Origin: Streptomyces sp. B21-105
GTDB taxonomy: Bacteria > Actinomycetota > Actinomycetes > Streptomycetales > Streptomycetaceae
DNA: 64,000 nt
Reading direction: 5' to 3'
Assembly (NCBI RefSeq): GCF_036898465.1
Contig: NZ_JARUMJ010000001.1
Location: forward strand, 7,688,001-7,752,000
Shown here: one piece after another, positions 1-10,149 of the stretch
Layout: each line of letters opens with the position of its first letter
How positions within the stretch are numbered: the first letter of the stretch is position 1
Notes under the pieces: generated by a model
Database searches by the model: none
Told to the model about the DNA's origin: nothing
What the model saw: the letters and a program-made list of their open reading frames with translations, nothing else
Translations under genes and position numbers: made by a program

Positions 1-1
1 G

Positions 2-289
2 GCCAACTGCTTCGCCGGCGAAGGCACCCACTGGCGGACACGGATGTTCTCACCCGCCTACGGGGTGGTCGAGGACGCAGCGACCGGTTCCGCCGCCGGC
101 CCTCTCGCCATTCACCTGGCCCGGCACGGACTGAGCGCGTATGGCGAGAGCCTCCAAATCCTCCAGGGAGTCGAGATGGGCCGCCCTTCGCTGATGCTGG
201 CGACCGCAGACGGCACGGGCGAGGACGTCCGGGGCGTTCAGGTCGGCGGCCACGGCGCCATCGCAGCCCGCGGCACCCTCAACGTCTAG
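2..289 (+). CDS. phzF: PhzF-family isomerase, C-terminal part
   Basis: The gene runs in from the left edge, so only the last 95 codons are present. The visible part carries the PhzF-fold signature EDAATGSAAGPLA. PhzF isomerises trans-2,3-dihydro-3-hydroxyanthranilate in phenazine biosynthesis, and the diaminopimelate-epimerase-like fold is shared by other isomerases. The stop is 10 bases before a PhzG-like gene, which makes the phenazine assignment much more likely than a generic PhzF-like protein. The N-terminal domain and catalytic Glu lie outside the window. Confidence 0.85.
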   Translation, partial: ANCFAGEGTHWRTRMFSPAYGVVEDAATGSAAGPLAIHLARHGLSAYGESLQILQGVEMGRPSLMLATADGTGEDVRGVQVGGHGAIAARGTLNV

Positions 290-299
290 CGAGGCCCAC

Positions 300-947
300 A
301 TGAACACCAGTCAGTTCGAAAGCCTCACCGGCGAGGTCGACATAGACTTCCCCGAGTACGACAATCCCCCGCCCGACCCGATGCCGCTCGTCCACCAGTG
401 GATCGCCGAGGCCATCGCGCGCGGTGTGCGAGAGCCCCGCGCGCTCGCCCTGGCGACCTCCGACAGCCAGGGACGGGCCTCCACCCGCATCGTCTTCCCG
501 ACCGAGGTCAGCGACCGCGGACTGGTCTTCCCCAGCCACAGCACCAGCCAGAAGGGCCGCGAACTGGCCGCCACCGGATGGGCCTCCGGCCTGCTCTACT
601 GGCGGGAGACCGGACAGCAACTCATCCTTTCCGGCCCGGTGTCACAGCTCGGCGACGCCGAATCCGACGCACTCTGGTTCGGCCGGCCCATCCCCATGCA
701 CGCCATGTCCGCTGCCTCCCGGCAGAGCGAACCGTTCAATGACCTGGCGGCCGTGTCCGACCTGCGCGCCGAGGCAACCCGCCTGGGAGCCACCGGTACC
801 TCACTGCCGCGGCCGCCCCGCTTCGTCGGCTACCTACTCACCCCCGTCGCCGTGGAATTCTGGTGCGCCGACTCCCAGCGACTGCACCGCAGGCTGCGCT
901 ACGACCGCCAGGATCACCGGTGGTACGCAACCCGGCTCCAGCCCTGA
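300..947 (+). CDS. phzG: PhzG-like FMN-dependent phenazine oxidase
   Basis: This 215-aa protein of the pyridoxamine-5'-phosphate-oxidase (split-barrel FMN) fold resembles PhzG. PhzG oxidises the unstable dihydro/tetrahydro-phenazine carboxylates made after PhzF and PhzA/B. The FMN-binding stretch around STRIVFPTEV (about residues 61-70) and the C-terminal WYATRLQP tail fit the family. PdxH itself is the main alternative, but the position 10 bases after phzF favours PhzG. The ATG follows GAGG at suitable spacing. Confidence 0.85.
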   Translation: MNTSQFESLTGEVDIDFPEYDNPPPDPMPLVHQWIAEAIARGVREPRALALATSDSQGRASTRIVFPTEVSDRGLVFPSHSTSQKGRELAATGWASGLLYWRETGQQLILSGPVSQLGDAESDALWFGRPIPMHAMSAASRQSEPFNDLAAVSDLRAEATRLGATGTSLPRPPRFVGYLLTPVAVEFWCADSQRLHRRLRYDRQDHRWYATRLQP

Positions 948-973
948 CCTGCGACGAACCGGAGATCAAAACA

Positions 974-1498
974 ATGGAACGCACAGCTCTGACGCATGCC
1001 ATGGCCAGGGTTCCCGGACCGGTGACCGTGGTGACGACGATCGACGGCACGGGCAAACGCTGGGGATTCACCGCCAACTCGTTCAGTTCCGTCTCCCTGG
1101 ACCCGCCCCTCGTCCTGGTCTGCCTGAACAAGACCGCCAGCACACACGAGGCGTTCACCTCGGCCGACCGCTTCCTGATCAACGTCCTCGCGCACGGCCA
1201 GGACGCGGTCGCACGGCGCTTCGCCCAATCCGGGGTCGACCGGTTCGCCGCGGGCGACATGGAGACCTGCGAACTCGGACTGCCCGGATCGCACGGCGCC
1301 TGCGCCCGCGTCGCCTGTTCGATGTACTCCATCGTCGACGCGGGTGATCACAGCATCCTGATCGGCCGCGTGGTGGACACCTACACGGACGACCGGACAC
1401 CGCTCGTGTACTACAACCGGGCCTTCGCCTACCCTGCCACCGCCACAGGGGCGAGGCTCGAGGAGCCGGTGAAGATCCTTCACCTGGCGGACTGGTGA
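974..1498 (+). CDS. Flavin reductase (NADH:FMN/FAD oxidoreductase, FlaRed fold)
   Basis: This 174-aa protein has the flavin-reductase-like split barrel: VTVVTT near residue 17, GFTANSFSSVSLDPPLVLVC at about 33-52 and FLINVLA near 70. Such proteins supply reduced flavin to two-component monooxygenases. In a phenazine cluster the likely partner is a ring hydroxylase encoded to the left of the window (inference). The ATG at 974 follows GGAG. The stop overlaps the next start in a GTGA. Confidence 0.8.
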   Translation: MERTALTHAMARVPGPVTVVTTIDGTGKRWGFTANSFSSVSLDPPLVLVCLNKTASTHEAFTSADRFLINVLAHGQDAVARRFAQSGVDRFAAGDMETCELGLPGSHGACARVACSMYSIVDAGDHSILIGRVVDTYTDDRTPLVYYNRAFAYPATATGARLEEPVKILHLADW

Positions 1499-2130
1499 CC
1501 GCTGCCATGAGGAACACAGTGAAGGTCGCCGTCATCTACTACTCCGCCACGGGGCACGTCGCCGACATCGCCCGCGAGATCGCGGAGACGGCCGAGAAGG
1601 CGGGCGCCGAGGTCCGGTTGCGCAAGGTCCGGGAACTGGCACCCCAGAGCGCCATCGAGTCCAATCCGACCTGGGCCGCCCACACTGCGGCAACGGCCGA
1701 GATCCCGGTTGCCGAGGTCGAGGACGTCGTGTGGGCCGACGCCGTTGTCATGGGGTCACCAACGCGATTCGGCAACGTCTCCGCCCAACTCAAGCAGTTC
1801 CTCGACACCCTGGGTGGTGCCTGGCGCAAGGGTGAACTGGCCGACAAGATCTACAGCGGCTTCACCTCCACGGGCAGTCCGCATGGAGGCAACGAGTCCA
1901 CTCTGCTGGCCCTGATGCACTCCTTCCACCACTTCGGTGGAATCGTTGTCGCGCCCGGATTCACCCACCCCGACAAGTTCGTCGACGGCAACCCCTACGG
2001 GACAGCACACCACGACGCCGGCGGCACCGCACCAGTCGGAGATGTCACTCGCAACGCTGCCCGTGTCCAAGCCGAACGCGTGGTGACAATTGCCCGGGCC
2101 GTCACCGCCGTGTCCAGCGGAAGCCAATAG
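1495..2130 (+). CDS. wrbA: WrbA-type NAD(P)H:quinone oxidoreductase
   Basis: This 211-aa flavodoxin-fold protein has the phosphate loop [12 protein letters not shown] (about residues 15-26) and the WrbA segments [17 protein letters not shown] and [11 protein letters not shown]. WrbA reduces quinones by two electrons with FMN. Here it may protect against redox-active phenazines or tailor them (inference). GTG 1495 was chosen because it makes a four-base overlap with the previous stop. ATG 1507 is a reasonable alternative. Confidence 0.8.
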   Translation: MTAAMRNTVKVAVIYYSATGHVADIAREIAETAEKAGAEVRLRKVRELAPQSAIESNPTWAAHTAATAEIPVAEVEDVVWADAVVMGSPTRFGNVSAQLKQFLDTLGGAWRKGELADKIYSGFTSTGSPHGGNESTLLALMHSFHHFGGIVVAPGFTHPDKFVDGNPYGTAHHDAGGTAPVGDVTRNAARVQAERVVTIARAVTAVSSGSQ

Positions 2131-2234
2131 CGGCTCCGCCCCCGTGCGGGACGCGGAGGGCAGCCCCCGTCGATGCCACTGCCCGCCGACAGAAGCCGGA
2201 CACCGGTCCCGTCGGCCCCGTCCGCGTTCCTACC

Positions 2235-2274
2235 GGCCGGAGAGCTCCTACATCCCCCGAGGAGCTCTCCGGCC
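2235..2274 (+). terminator. Strong hairpin between wrbA and metK
   Basis: A perfect 15-bp inverted repeat (GGCCGGAGAGCTCCT and its complement) with a 10-base loop sits about 100 bases after wrbA and 65 bases before metK. It lacks a T-tract, as is common in actinobacteria. It could end the phz transcript or act as a leader attenuator for metK. I see no recognisable SAM riboswitch fold in this leader. Confidence 0.6.
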
Positions 2275-2338
2275 CGGCCACCAACCCAATACAACTGATC
2301 AACCAACAGCCAGCAGCCGCTGCGACCCAGGGAGAGCC

Positions 2339-3532
2339 ATGTCCCGCCGCCTGTTCACGTCGGAGTCCGTGACCGAGGGCCACCCCGACAAGATCGCCGA
2401 CCGGATCAGCGACACGATCCTCGACGCCCTCCTCAAGGAGGACCCGAAGTCGAGGGTTGCCGTCGAGACCCTGATCACCACCGGCCAGGTCCATGTCGCC
2501 GGGGAGGTGACCACCACGGCGTACGCGGACATCCCCAGCCTGATCCGCGACGCGGTCCTCGACATCGGCTACGACGCCTCGAAGAAGGGCTTCGACGGCC
2601 GCTCCTGCGGGGTGTCCGTGTCGATCGGCGCCCAGTCCCCGGACATCGCGCTGGGCGTGGACTCGGCCGGTCAGGACGGCGACGGTCTGGAGACGCAAGG
2701 GGCCGGTGACCAGGGGCTGATGTTCGGGTACGCCTGCGACGAAACGCCAGAACTGATGCCTCTGCCCATCCAACTGGCGCACCGGCTCTCATACCGGCTC
2801 TCCCAGGTCCGCAAGGCCGGCGTCGCACCGTATCTGCGTCCGGACGGCAAGACCCAGGTCACCATCGAGTACCTGGGCAGCCGGGCGGCGCGCCTGGACA
2901 CCGTGGTCGTCTCCGCACAGCACGCCGGCGACGTCGACCTGGACGGTCTGCTGGCCCCCGACATCCGCACGCACGTCGTCGAGCACGAACTCGCACGACT
3001 GGCGGACGACGGCATCAAGCTGGACACGGAGGACTACCGTCTGCTGGTCAACCCCACCGGCCGGTTCGAGATCGGCGGTCCGATGGGTGACGCGGGCCTG
3101 ACCGGCCGCAAAATCATCATCGACACCTACGGCGGCATGGCCCGCCACGGCGGCGGCGCCTTCTCCGGCAAGGACCCCTCCAAGGTCGACCGCTCCGCCG
3201 CCTACGCGATGCGCTGGGTCGCCAAGAACGTCGTCGCGGCCGGCCTCGCCCGCCGCTGCGAGGTCCAGGTCGCCTACGCCATCGGCAAAGCCGACCCGGT
3301 AGGGCTGTTCGTGGAGACCTTCGGCACCGCCGCTGTGCCGCAGACGGCCATCGAGTTCGCGATCAAGCAGGTCTTCGACCTGCGTCCGGCCGCCATCATC
3401 CGCGACCTCGACCTGCTGAGGCCCATCTATGCCCAGACCGCTGCCTACGGTCACTTCGGACGCGAACTGCCCGACTTCACCTGGGAACGCACCGACCGGG
3501 TGGATGCCCTGCGCCACGCGGCGGGGTGCTGA
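2339..3532 (+). CDS. metK: S-adenosylmethionine synthetase
   Basis: This 397-aa protein makes SAM from methionine and ATP. Visible landmarks are [20 protein letters not shown] near the N-terminus, the [12 protein letters not shown] segment and the C-terminal metal/ATP loop [19 protein letters not shown]. The start is ATG 2339 after AGGGAGAG; upstream in-frame codons give no family sequence. It opens a metK-adenosine kinase-metF set, one base before the next gene. Streptomyces usually also have a housekeeping metK, so this is probably a cluster-dedicated copy (inference). Confidence 0.93.
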   Translation: MSRRLFTSESVTEGHPDKIADRISDTILDALLKEDPKSRVAVETLITTGQVHVAGEVTTTAYADIPSLIRDAVLDIGYDASKKGFDGRSCGVSVSIGAQSPDIALGVDSAGQDGDGLETQGAGDQGLMFGYACDETPELMPLPIQLAHRLSYRLSQVRKAGVAPYLRPDGKTQVTIEYLGSRAARLDTVVVSAQHAGDVDLDGLLAPDIRTHVVEHELARLADDGIKLDTEDYRLLVNPTGRFEIGGPMGDAGLTGRKIIIDTYGGMARHGGGAFSGKDPSKVDRSAAYAMRWVAKNVVAAGLARRCEVQVAYAIGKADPVGLFVETFGTAAVPQTAIEFAIKQVFDLRPAAIIRDLDLLRPIYAQTAAYGHFGRELPDFTWERTDRVDALRHAAGC

Positions 3533-3533
3533 G

Positions 3534-4520
3534 ATGAGCATCGCCATCACCGGCTCCATCGCCACCGACCACCTGATGACGTTCCCCGGCCGCATCGCCG
3601 ACCAGCTGCTGGCCGACCGCCTGGACCACGTCTCGCTGTCGTTCCTGGTCGACACCCTCGAGATCCGGGACGGAGGCGTAGCAGCCAATATCGCCTATGG
3701 GCTTGCCGGCCTCGGACACCGCCCACTCCTGGTGGGCGCCGTCGGCGCCGACTTCCACCCCTACGGTCAGCGGCTGGTCGAGCGGGGCGTGGACGTCTCA
3801 GCCGTCCACATCTCCACCACACGCCACACAGCCCGCTTCCTGTGCACCACCGACCAGGACGGCAACCAGATCGCCTCCTTCTATCCGGGCGCGATGACCG
3901 AAGCATCCGCCACCGACCTTGCCGACATCCTCCGCAGCCACGTTGGCATCGACCTCGTCCACATCGGCGCAGACGACCCCGCCGCGATGCTTCGCCATAC
4001 CCGCACCTGCCTCACTCAGGGCCTCCGTTTCATCGCCGACCCGTCCCAGCAGCTCGCACGGCTCGACGGAGAGGAAATCCGCGAGCTGGTCGATGGAGCC
4101 GACCACCTGTTCACCAACGAGTACGAACGTGGGCTGCTGCTCGCCAAGACGGGCTGGACACAAGCCGAGGTCCTGATGCGCGTCGGCACCTGGGTCACCA
4201 CCCTCGGTGAGAAGGGCAGCCGCATCGAACGCGCCACTGATCCCGCACTCGATGTCCCCGCGGTCCCGGCGGCGACCGTCGCCGATCCGACCGGTGTCGG
4301 AGACGCCTTCCGGGCCGGATACCTGGCCTCTCTGACCAAGGGCCAGGACGCCGTGACCTGTGCACGCGTGGGATCCGCCCTGGCGGCACTCGCCCTCTCC
4401 TCCGTCGGCACCCAGACCTACACCGCTTCTCCTTCACACCTAGGGGACCTGCTCAAGGCCGTGTACGACACAGACGTCCCCGCCATTACGGACCTGCCGT
4501 CAGGAGGCGAGCGGGCATGA
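3534..4520 (+). CDS. Adenosine kinase (PfkB family)
   Basis: This 328-aa ribokinase-fold protein resembles actinobacterial adenosine kinase. It has [15 protein letters not shown] near residue 45 and the catalytic anion-hole motif [12 protein letters not shown] near residue 253. In the methyl cycle it removes adenosine released from S-adenosylhomocysteine and pulls methylation forward. It starts one base after metK and overlaps metF by ATGA, so the three are co-translated. Another PfkB sugar kinase is possible but fits the context less well. Confidence 0.85.
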   Translation: MSIAITGSIATDHLMTFPGRIADQLLADRLDHVSLSFLVDTLEIRDGGVAANIAYGLAGLGHRPLLVGAVGADFHPYGQRLVERGVDVSAVHISTTRHTARFLCTTDQDGNQIASFYPGAMTEASATDLADILRSHVGIDLVHIGADDPAAMLRHTRTCLTQGLRFIADPSQQLARLDGEEIRELVDGADHLFTNEYERGLLLAKTGWTQAEVLMRVGTWVTTLGEKGSRIERATDPALDVPAVPAATVADPTGVGDAFRAGYLASLTKGQDAVTCARVGSALAALALSSVGTQTYTASPSHLGDLLKAVYDTDVPAITDLPSGGERA

Positions 4521-5470
4521 CCGCAGCCACCCTGGCCCCCACCCCTGTCGCGGCGATCCGACGAAGTCCCGCCGAACTGATCGCGGCCGGCCACCGGTCG
4601 TACTCGTTCGAGTTCTTCCCATCCAAGTCCGCCAAAGGCGAGCGAACCCTGTGGACTGCGCTGCGCCGCGTCGAGACCCTCAACCCTGCTTTCGTCTCTG
4701 TGACGTACGGAGCAGGCGGATCCTCCAGGGAACGAACCGCCGCCCTCACCGAACGGATCGCGGAGGACACGACCTTGCGCCCGGTCGCCCACCTCACGGC
4801 CGTCAGCCACTCAATAGCTCAACTGCGCACGATCATCGGCCGATACGCCGACGCCGGCATCCGCGACGTGCTCGCGCTGCGAGGAGACCCGCCCGGAGAC
4901 CCGCAAGGACCATGGATCCCTCACCCGAACGGGCTGAACCACGCTGCTGAACTCGTAGAACTCATCCGTGAATGCGGCAACTTCAGCATCGGCGTGGCCG
5001 CCTTCCCTGAGCGGCATCCACGCTCACCCGACTGGCACACCGACATCCGCCACTTCGTGGCCAAGTGCCGGGCCGGCGCAGACTACGCCATCACCCAGAT
5101 GTTTTTCCGATCCGAGGACTATCTCCGGCTGCGTGACCGTCTCGCTGCCGCGGGCTGCGACACACCTGTCATCCCAGAGATCATGCCCGCCACCCGCTAC
5201 GACCAGATCGATCGATTCGCACGCCTCAGCAACGCCACCATCCCCGACGATCTCGCCACGCGCCTGCGGACCGCGCAACACGACCCCCGGGAATCCCACC
5301 GCATCGGCGTGGACCACGCCACCGAACTCGCCCAGCGACTGCTCGACGAGGGCGCCCCCGGCCTGCACTACATCACCCTCAACAACTCGTCCGCCGCCAT
5401 GGACATCCACCGAGCGCTGCGTCTGCCCACACCACCTGGCCAGCGGCAGAGAGAGGAGACGCCGGGATGA
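4517..5470 (+). CDS. metF: 5,10-methylenetetrahydrofolate reductase
   Basis: This 317-aa TIM-barrel flavoprotein has the MetF landmarks [10 protein letters not shown] (about residues 30-39), [23 protein letters not shown] and DYAITQMFF. It makes 5-methyl-THF for remethylating homocysteine, which completes methyl-donor supply with metK and adenosine kinase. The ATG overlaps the adenosine kinase stop. No methionine synthase or S-adenosylhomocysteine hydrolase is in the window. Confidence 0.9.
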   Translation: MTAATLAPTPVAAIRRSPAELIAAGHRSYSFEFFPSKSAKGERTLWTALRRVETLNPAFVSVTYGAGGSSRERTAALTERIAEDTTLRPVAHLTAVSHSIAQLRTIIGRYADAGIRDVLALRGDPPGDPQGPWIPHPNGLNHAAELVELIRECGNFSIGVAAFPERHPRSPDWHTDIRHFVAKCRAGADYAITQMFFRSEDYLRLRDRLAAAGCDTPVIPEIMPATRYDQIDRFARLSNATIPDDLATRLRTAQHDPRESHRIGVDHATELAQRLLDEGAPGLHYITLNNSSAAMDIHRALRLPTPPGQRQREETPG

Positions 5471-5550
5471 CGACCGCCGGATCCAAGCCCCGGCCGGGGC
5501 AGGGCAGCCTCACGTCTCATGAGCGCTTGGCCAAGAGGGCTGAGCGTTGA
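5467..5550 (+). CDS. Tiny 27-codon reading frame bridging metF and aroC
   Basis: An ATG overlaps the metF stop (ATGA) and the frame ends in a TGA that overlaps the TTG start of aroC (TTGA). It is basic and hydrophilic with no recognisable family. The double overlap suggests a translational coupler or the remnant of a larger gene. It may equally be chance. Confidence 0.3.
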   Translation: MTTAGSKPRPGQGSLTSHERLAKRAER

Positions 5551-6731
5551 GCAGGTTGCGCTGGCTGACCGCGGGGGAGTCCCACGGTCCCGCGCTCGTG
5601 GCGACGCTGGAGGGTCTTCCCGCCGGCGTGCCGATTACCACGGAGATGGTGGCGGACCACCTGGCGAGGCGGCGGCTGGGCTATGGCCGCGGTGCCCGGA
5701 TGAAGTTCGAGCGTGACGAGGTCACCTTCCTCGGCGGTGTCCGGCACGGCCTCAGCCTCGGTTCCCCGGTCGCGATCATGGTGGGCAACACCGAGTGGCC
5801 CAAGTGGGAGCAGGTCATGTCGGCCGACCCCATCGACCCGGAGATCCTGGCGGGCCTCGCGCGCAACGCGCCGCTGACCCGGCCGCGGCCCGGTCACGCC
5901 GACCTCGCGGGGATGCAGAAGTACGGCTTCGACGAGGCCCGGCCGATCCTGGAGCGGGCCTCCGCCCGGGAGACGGCGGCCCGGGTGGCGCTCGGCGCGG
6001 TGGCCCGGTCGTACCTGAAGGAGACGGCCGGCATCGAGATCGTCAGCCACGTCGTCGAGCTGTGTGCGGTGAAAGCCCCGCAGGGTGTCTACCCCACCCC
6101 GGCCGACGTCGAGAAGCTGGACGCCGACCCACTGCGCTGCCTGGACGCTGACACATCGAAGGCGATGGTGGCCGAGGTGGACCAGGCCCACAAGGACGGC
6201 GACACCCTTGGCGGAGTGGTCGAGATCCTGGCGTACGGCGTCCCCGTGGGCCTCGGCTCGCACGTGCACTGGGACCGCAAGCTGGACGCCCGCCTGGCGG
6301 GTGCGCTGATGGGCATCCAGGCGATCAAGGGTGTCGAGCTCGGCGACGGCTTCGAGCTGGCGCGGGTGCCGGGCTCGAAGGCGCACGACGAGATCGTGAA
6401 CACGCCGGACGGGATCCGGCGGGTCTCCGGCCGTTCGGGCGGGACCGAGGGCGGACTGAGCACGGGTGAGCTGCTGCGGGTGCGTGCCGCGATGAAGCCG
6501 ATCGCGACCGTGCCGCGCGCCCTGCAGACCGTCGACGTGACCACCGGCGAAGCCGCGCAGGCCCACCACCAGCGCTCGGACGTGTCCGCGGTCCCGGCCG
6601 CCGGCATCGTGGCCGAGGCCCTGGTCGCCCTCGTCCTCGCGGACGCGGTGGCGGAGAAGTTCGGCGGCGACAGCGTGCCCGAGACCCGCCGCAACGTGCA
6701 GTCCTACCTCGACAACCTGGCCATCCGGTGA
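5547..6731 (+). CDS. aroC: Chorismate synthase
   Basis: This 394-aa protein converts 5-enolpyruvylshikimate-3-phosphate to chorismate, the phenazine precursor. It has the N-terminal GESHGPAL, the FMN-binding region around RPRPGHADL and [14 protein letters not shown], and the C-terminal signature [10 protein letters not shown]. The start is TTG at 5547. It overlaps aroK by four bases (GTGA). The usual partner aroB does not follow, unlike the housekeeping aroC-aroK-aroB order, so this looks like a second, cluster-dedicated copy (inference). Confidence 0.93.
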   Translation: MSRLRWLTAGESHGPALVATLEGLPAGVPITTEMVADHLARRRLGYGRGARMKFERDEVTFLGGVRHGLSLGSPVAIMVGNTEWPKWEQVMSADPIDPEILAGLARNAPLTRPRPGHADLAGMQKYGFDEARPILERASARETAARVALGAVARSYLKETAGIEIVSHVVELCAVKAPQGVYPTPADVEKLDADPLRCLDADTSKAMVAEVDQAHKDGDTLGGVVEILAYGVPVGLGSHVHWDRKLDARLAGALMGIQAIKGVELGDGFELARVPGSKAHDEIVNTPDGIRRVSGRSGGTEGGLSTGELLRVRAAMKPIATVPRALQTVDVTTGEAAQAHHQRSDVSAVPAAGIVAEALVALVLADAVAEKFGGDSVPETRRNVQSYLDNLAIR

Positions 6732-7240
6732 GCCCTCTGGTGGTGCTCGTCGGTCCGATGGGCGTGGGCAAGTCCACCGTCGGACAGCTGCTCGCCGAGC
6801 GGCTCGGCGTCGGCTACCGGGACACCGACGACGACATCGTCACCGAGCAGGCCCGCACCATCGCGGAGATCTTCGTCGACGAGGGTGAAGCGGCCTTCCG
6901 GGCGATCGAGAAGGCCGCCGTGCGGCGGGCGCTCGCCGAGCACGACGGTGTCCTCGCGCTGGGCGGCGGCTCGGTCCTGGACGCGGACACGCGCGCGCCG
7001 CTGGACGGCAAGCGCGTCGTCTACCTCTCGATGGACGTCGAGGAAGCAGTCAAGCGCACCGGCCTGAACACCACGCGTCCGCTGCTGGCGGTCAACCCGC
7101 GCAAGCAGTGGCGCGAGCTGATGGAGGCGCGCCGTCACCTGTACGAGTCGATCGCCACGGCGGTCGTGGCCACCGACGGCCGTACGCCCGAGGAAGTGAC
7201 CCAAGCCGTCCTGGACGCACTGGAGTTGAAGGACGAGTGA
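6728..7240 (+). CDS. aroK: Shikimate kinase
   Basis: This 170-aa P-loop kinase has Walker [12 protein letters not shown] (about residues 8-18), the shikimate-binding DTDDDI, the FRAIEKAAV segment and GGGSVLD. It phosphorylates shikimate upstream of AroC. The GTG start overlaps the aroC stop. About 175 bases without an evident gene separate it from the next gene. Confidence 0.92.
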   Translation: MSPLVVLVGPMGVGKSTVGQLLAERLGVGYRDTDDDIVTEQARTIAEIFVDEGEAAFRAIEKAAVRRALAEHDGVLALGGGSVLDADTRAPLDGKRVVYLSMDVEEAVKRTGLNTTRPLLAVNPRKQWRELMEARRHLYESIATAVVATDGRTPEEVTQAVLDALELKDE

Positions 7241-7415
7241 GTGGGGCGGTGGGCGAATTCGCCCTGAACCGGCCAACAGACGGAAGCAATCTGCAAGTTA
7301 CCTGCTCACACTGGAGTCGCCCGGCAGGAGACCTGCACGCTTATCGAGCTGAGCTTCGTGAATGGCGCCGACTCGCCAGGACGAAGGTCGATCGCTGCTG
7401 TGTGAGGAGATACCG

Positions 7416-8159
7416 ATGAAGATCACCCGCCACCTTCCGGGCGCACCGTGCTGGGCGGACCTGGACACCCCCGATGTGGCGTCTGCGCGTGCCTTCTACA
7501 GCTCCCTCTTCGGTTGGGAGGCCCTGGAACTTCCGGGTGGCTACGTGAACTTCTCGCTGCGCGAAGAGAAGATCGTGGGTGCGATCAAGCTCAAGGAGGG
7601 GGAGGAGCACTCGGCTGGCTGGAGTGTCTACTTCATGACAGACGACCTCATCGAGACGACGAAGGCCGTGGAGGCGGCAGGCGGCAGCGTGGTCAGCCCT
7701 CCGAGGAAGGTCTCGGTCGCCGGTAGCGCCGCCGTCTACCAGGCCCCCGATGGAGCAATCTTCGGCGCCTGGGAGCCGGACAAGCACCCCGGGTCCGGCC
7801 TGGTACACGAACCCGGCACGCTGTCCTGGTTCGGGCTGAGTACCCCCGACGTGGACGGCTCCACGGCGTTTTACACCCAGGTCTTCAGCTGGGCGGCCGC
7901 GGCGCCGACGGCAGTCGGCAGCGTTCACCTCACGGCAGCCGGTGACTCAGCGGAATTCGGCGGCGTCAGCATCGGGCCCGCGACCTCGCCGGGCTGGACC
8001 CTGCACTTCGGCGTGGAGGACATTGACATCGTCTCGCAGACGGCGGTCTCGCTGGGGGGCAAGATCATCGCCTCTCCCACAGAGGTGACCGGCGTCGGCC
8101 GTGTTGCCCTGCTGAAGGACCCATCTGGCGTGACCTTCGCGCTGGTCACCCGAGCCTGA
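7416..8159 (+). CDS. Tandem VOC-domain (glyoxalase/bleomycin-resistance fold) protein
   Basis: This 247-aa protein has two vicinal-oxygen-chelate repeats. The first (about 10-115) opens with PCWADLDTPDVASARAFYSSLFGW. The second (about 130-247) opens with LSWFGLSTPDVDGSTAFYTQVF. Similar two-domain proteins are common in Streptomyces and mycobacteria and are loosely annotated as hydroxylases. The substrate is unknown. The ATG follows GAGGAGA. It may be the last gene of the biosynthetic region or an unrelated neighbour. Confidence 0.75.
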   Translation: MKITRHLPGAPCWADLDTPDVASARAFYSSLFGWEALELPGGYVNFSLREEKIVGAIKLKEGEEHSAGWSVYFMTDDLIETTKAVEAAGGSVVSPPRKVSVAGSAAVYQAPDGAIFGAWEPDKHPGSGLVHEPGTLSWFGLSTPDVDGSTAFYTQVFSWAAAAPTAVGSVHLTAAGDSAEFGGVSIGPATSPGWTLHFGVEDIDIVSQTAVSLGGKIIASPTEVTGVGRVALLKDPSGVTFALVTRA

Positions 8160-8169
8160 TACCAGCCGT

Positions 8170-8211
8170 GCCCTGGTGGGCCAGTTCCGCGGAGAGAGTT
8201 CCCACCGGGGC
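8170..8211 (+). terminator. Hairpin after the VOC gene
   Basis: An 11-bp stem (GCCCTGGTGGG with its complement, one G-T pair) encloses a 20-base loop and starts 10 bases after the stop. It probably ends the VOC transcript. Confidence 0.45.
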
Positions 8212-8359
8212 AACGGCCGTGCTCACTCGCACGAATCCTTCGGTCGGCCCCTTGGCTAGCGCTCTGCAATCCAACTGTGGAGAAGGAGGGAGGTGGTTCG
8301 CCATGCAGAGCGAGCCTCCCAGTCGAACCTCGCGTACGGCCTCCCCGCACGTGGGCGTG

Positions 8360-8375
8360 CTGTGACTTGTCACAG
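8360..8375. promoter_or_regulatory. Perfect 16-bp palindrome upstream of mgtE
   Basis: CTGTGACTTGTCACAG is a 7+7 palindrome with a 2-base centre, about 86 bases before mgtE. It recalls TGTGA/TCACA half-sites of CRP/FNR-type regulators, but the spacing is 4 instead of 6. It is the only strong signal in the 302-base gap 8160-8461. I could not fit an M-box magnesium riboswitch there. Confidence 0.4.
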
Positions 8376-8461
8376 TTGACCCTCCACCAGGCAGGGACGG
8401 CGCCGGTACGCGCCTCGCGTAAGAGCATCCCGCCCGACCGCCTGCCGAGGTGACTACTGCC

Positions 8462-9820
8462 ATGACGCGCACACAACTGACTAACGACGAGCTGCCCACC
8501 GAACTCCGGGACGCTTTGGAGCGCCACAACCTGCGTGCTGCACAGGTCTTGCTGGGTCAGCGCCCACCCCACGTCATCGCCGACGAGCTGGCCCGTATGC
8601 ACGCCGTCGACGCAGTGGTCGCGTTCCGGCTCCTCGACAAGGACGAAGCCATAAAGGTCTTCGAGGAACTGCAGCCTGTCGACCAGCAGGCCATCCTGAT
8701 GGGACTGCGAGACGTGGCCTTCCGCGAATTGGTCGAGGAGCTGGATCCCGACGACCGTGTCCGCATGCTTCGCGAGGCCCCGGCCAAAGTGGTCCAGCGG
8801 GTCCTGGCAGGACTCAGCGCGCATGAGCGTCAGGTGACCGCCGCCCTGCTGGGGTATCCGGACGGCTCGGTAGGGCGCTACATGACACCCGAGGTGGTTG
8901 CGCTGGACCAACACCTGACCGTGCAACAGGCGCTGGAGCTCGTCCGATCCAAGGGTGCGGATGCCGAGACCGTCTACACGCTGCCTGTGGTGGACGGCGG
9001 ACGCCGCCTTACCGGTGTCGTCGAGCTCCGTGAGCTCGTTCTCAGCCCGCCGGGAATCGCTGTCCTCGACCTCGTCCTCCCCGACGCCCCCCGCGCGCAC
9101 GCGGCCGACCTCGCGGAAGACGCGGCGCGTCTGATGCGCGAGACGAACACCCTGGACCTGCCCGTCGTCGACAGCGAGGAAAGGCTCGTCGGGCTGCTCA
9201 CCATCGACGACGCGGTCGAGGTAATCGAGGAGGCGGACACGGAGGACGTCGCACGGCAGTCGGGATCGGCTCCATGGAGCGGGCATTACATGGCCGCGAC
9301 CGTGTGGCAGTTGGCACGCTACAGGGCCGTATGGCTTCTGCTATTGCTGCTGGCCGCGACACTCACCGTGACGGTGACGCAGGCTTTCGAAAGCACCCTT
9401 GAGAAGGTCACCCAACTCGCGATGTTCATTCCGCTGCTGATCGGCACGGGTGGAAACGCGGGAGCTCAGGCGGCGACGACCGCCGTACGCGCGCTGGCCT
9501 TGGGAGAAGTGCGTGTCCACGACCTGCCCGCGATCGTCTGGCGCGAGTGCCGGGTGGGGGTCGTGCTTGGAACGATGCTGGCGACGCTCGGTATGGCGCT
9601 GGGTACGGTGTTCGTTGGCGCGCACATCGCTGTTGTGGTCGGGATCTCGCTAGTGATCATCTGTGGGTGGGCGGCGACGGTCGGCGGCACCATGCCGATA
9701 CTGGCGAAACGCCTTCACATCGACCCGGCCGTGGTTTCGGCTCCGATGGTCACCACACTGGTGGACGCCACAGGGCTAGTGATCTACTTCCTCACCGCCC
9801 GAACCGTCCTGGGTGTCTGA
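8462..9820 (+). CDS. mgtE: MgtE magnesium transporter
   Basis: This 452-aa protein has the MgtE layout: an N-terminal superhelical domain (about 15-125), a CBS pair (about 140-260) with RYMTPEVVALDQHLTV, and a membrane domain from about residue 290. The pore segment has PLLIGTGGNAGAQ, the family signature. MgtE is a magnesium-gated channel of the inner membrane. ATG 8462 follows GAGGTG; GTG 8450 in the same frame is possible. Confidence 0.9.
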   Translation: MTRTQLTNDELPTELRDALERHNLRAAQVLLGQRPPHVIADELARMHAVDAVVAFRLLDKDEAIKVFEELQPVDQQAILMGLRDVAFRELVEELDPDDRVRMLREAPAKVVQRVLAGLSAHERQVTAALLGYPDGSVGRYMTPEVVALDQHLTVQQALELVRSKGADAETVYTLPVVDGGRRLTGVVELRELVLSPPGIAVLDLVLPDAPRAHAADLAEDAARLMRETNTLDLPVVDSEERLVGLLTIDDAVEVIEEADTEDVARQSGSAPWSGHYMAATVWQLARYRAVWLLLLLLAATLTVTVTQAFESTLEKVTQLAMFIPLLIGTGGNAGAQAATTAVRALALGEVRVHDLPAIVWRECRVGVVLGTMLATLGMALGTVFVGAHIAVVVGISLVIICGWAATVGGTMPILAKRLHIDPAVVSAPMVTTLVDATGLVIYFLTARTVLGV

Positions 9821-10149
9821 GCAGATCCTCGGAAACAGGCAGCAATGGATCCAGCTGCGCGCTCGCCAACAACGAGAGTCCGTGCCGACTGACCGTGGGA
9901 CGTACGTGGGATCCGTGGCACCCTGGGACACTGGCGCTGTCCTGAAGACCCGGACGTAGCTTCTCGACGCCGACTGGACGTCAGCCTCCTGGGCGACCGC
10001 GAGCGCATGCGCTGCATCGCCTGGCGTGGATCAGGGCGACGGCTCGAGGCAGGAGCGACATGCTGTCGCTGGCTCATGAGCCTGATGTGGCCTGCGTGGA
10101 AGGCGCGCAGACTTCATGCATGTGCGGGCGCTGTCGGGTACGTTTGGGG

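Noticed and set aside
2131..2338. SAM riboswitch in the metK leader
   Set aside because: The leader has one strong simple hairpin, but I could not fit the pseudoknot and multi-helix layout of SAM-I, SAM-II or SAM-IV.
8160..8461. M-box magnesium riboswitch upstream of mgtE
   Set aside because: Conserved M-box core segments are not recognisable; only a palindrome and a terminator-like stem are seen.
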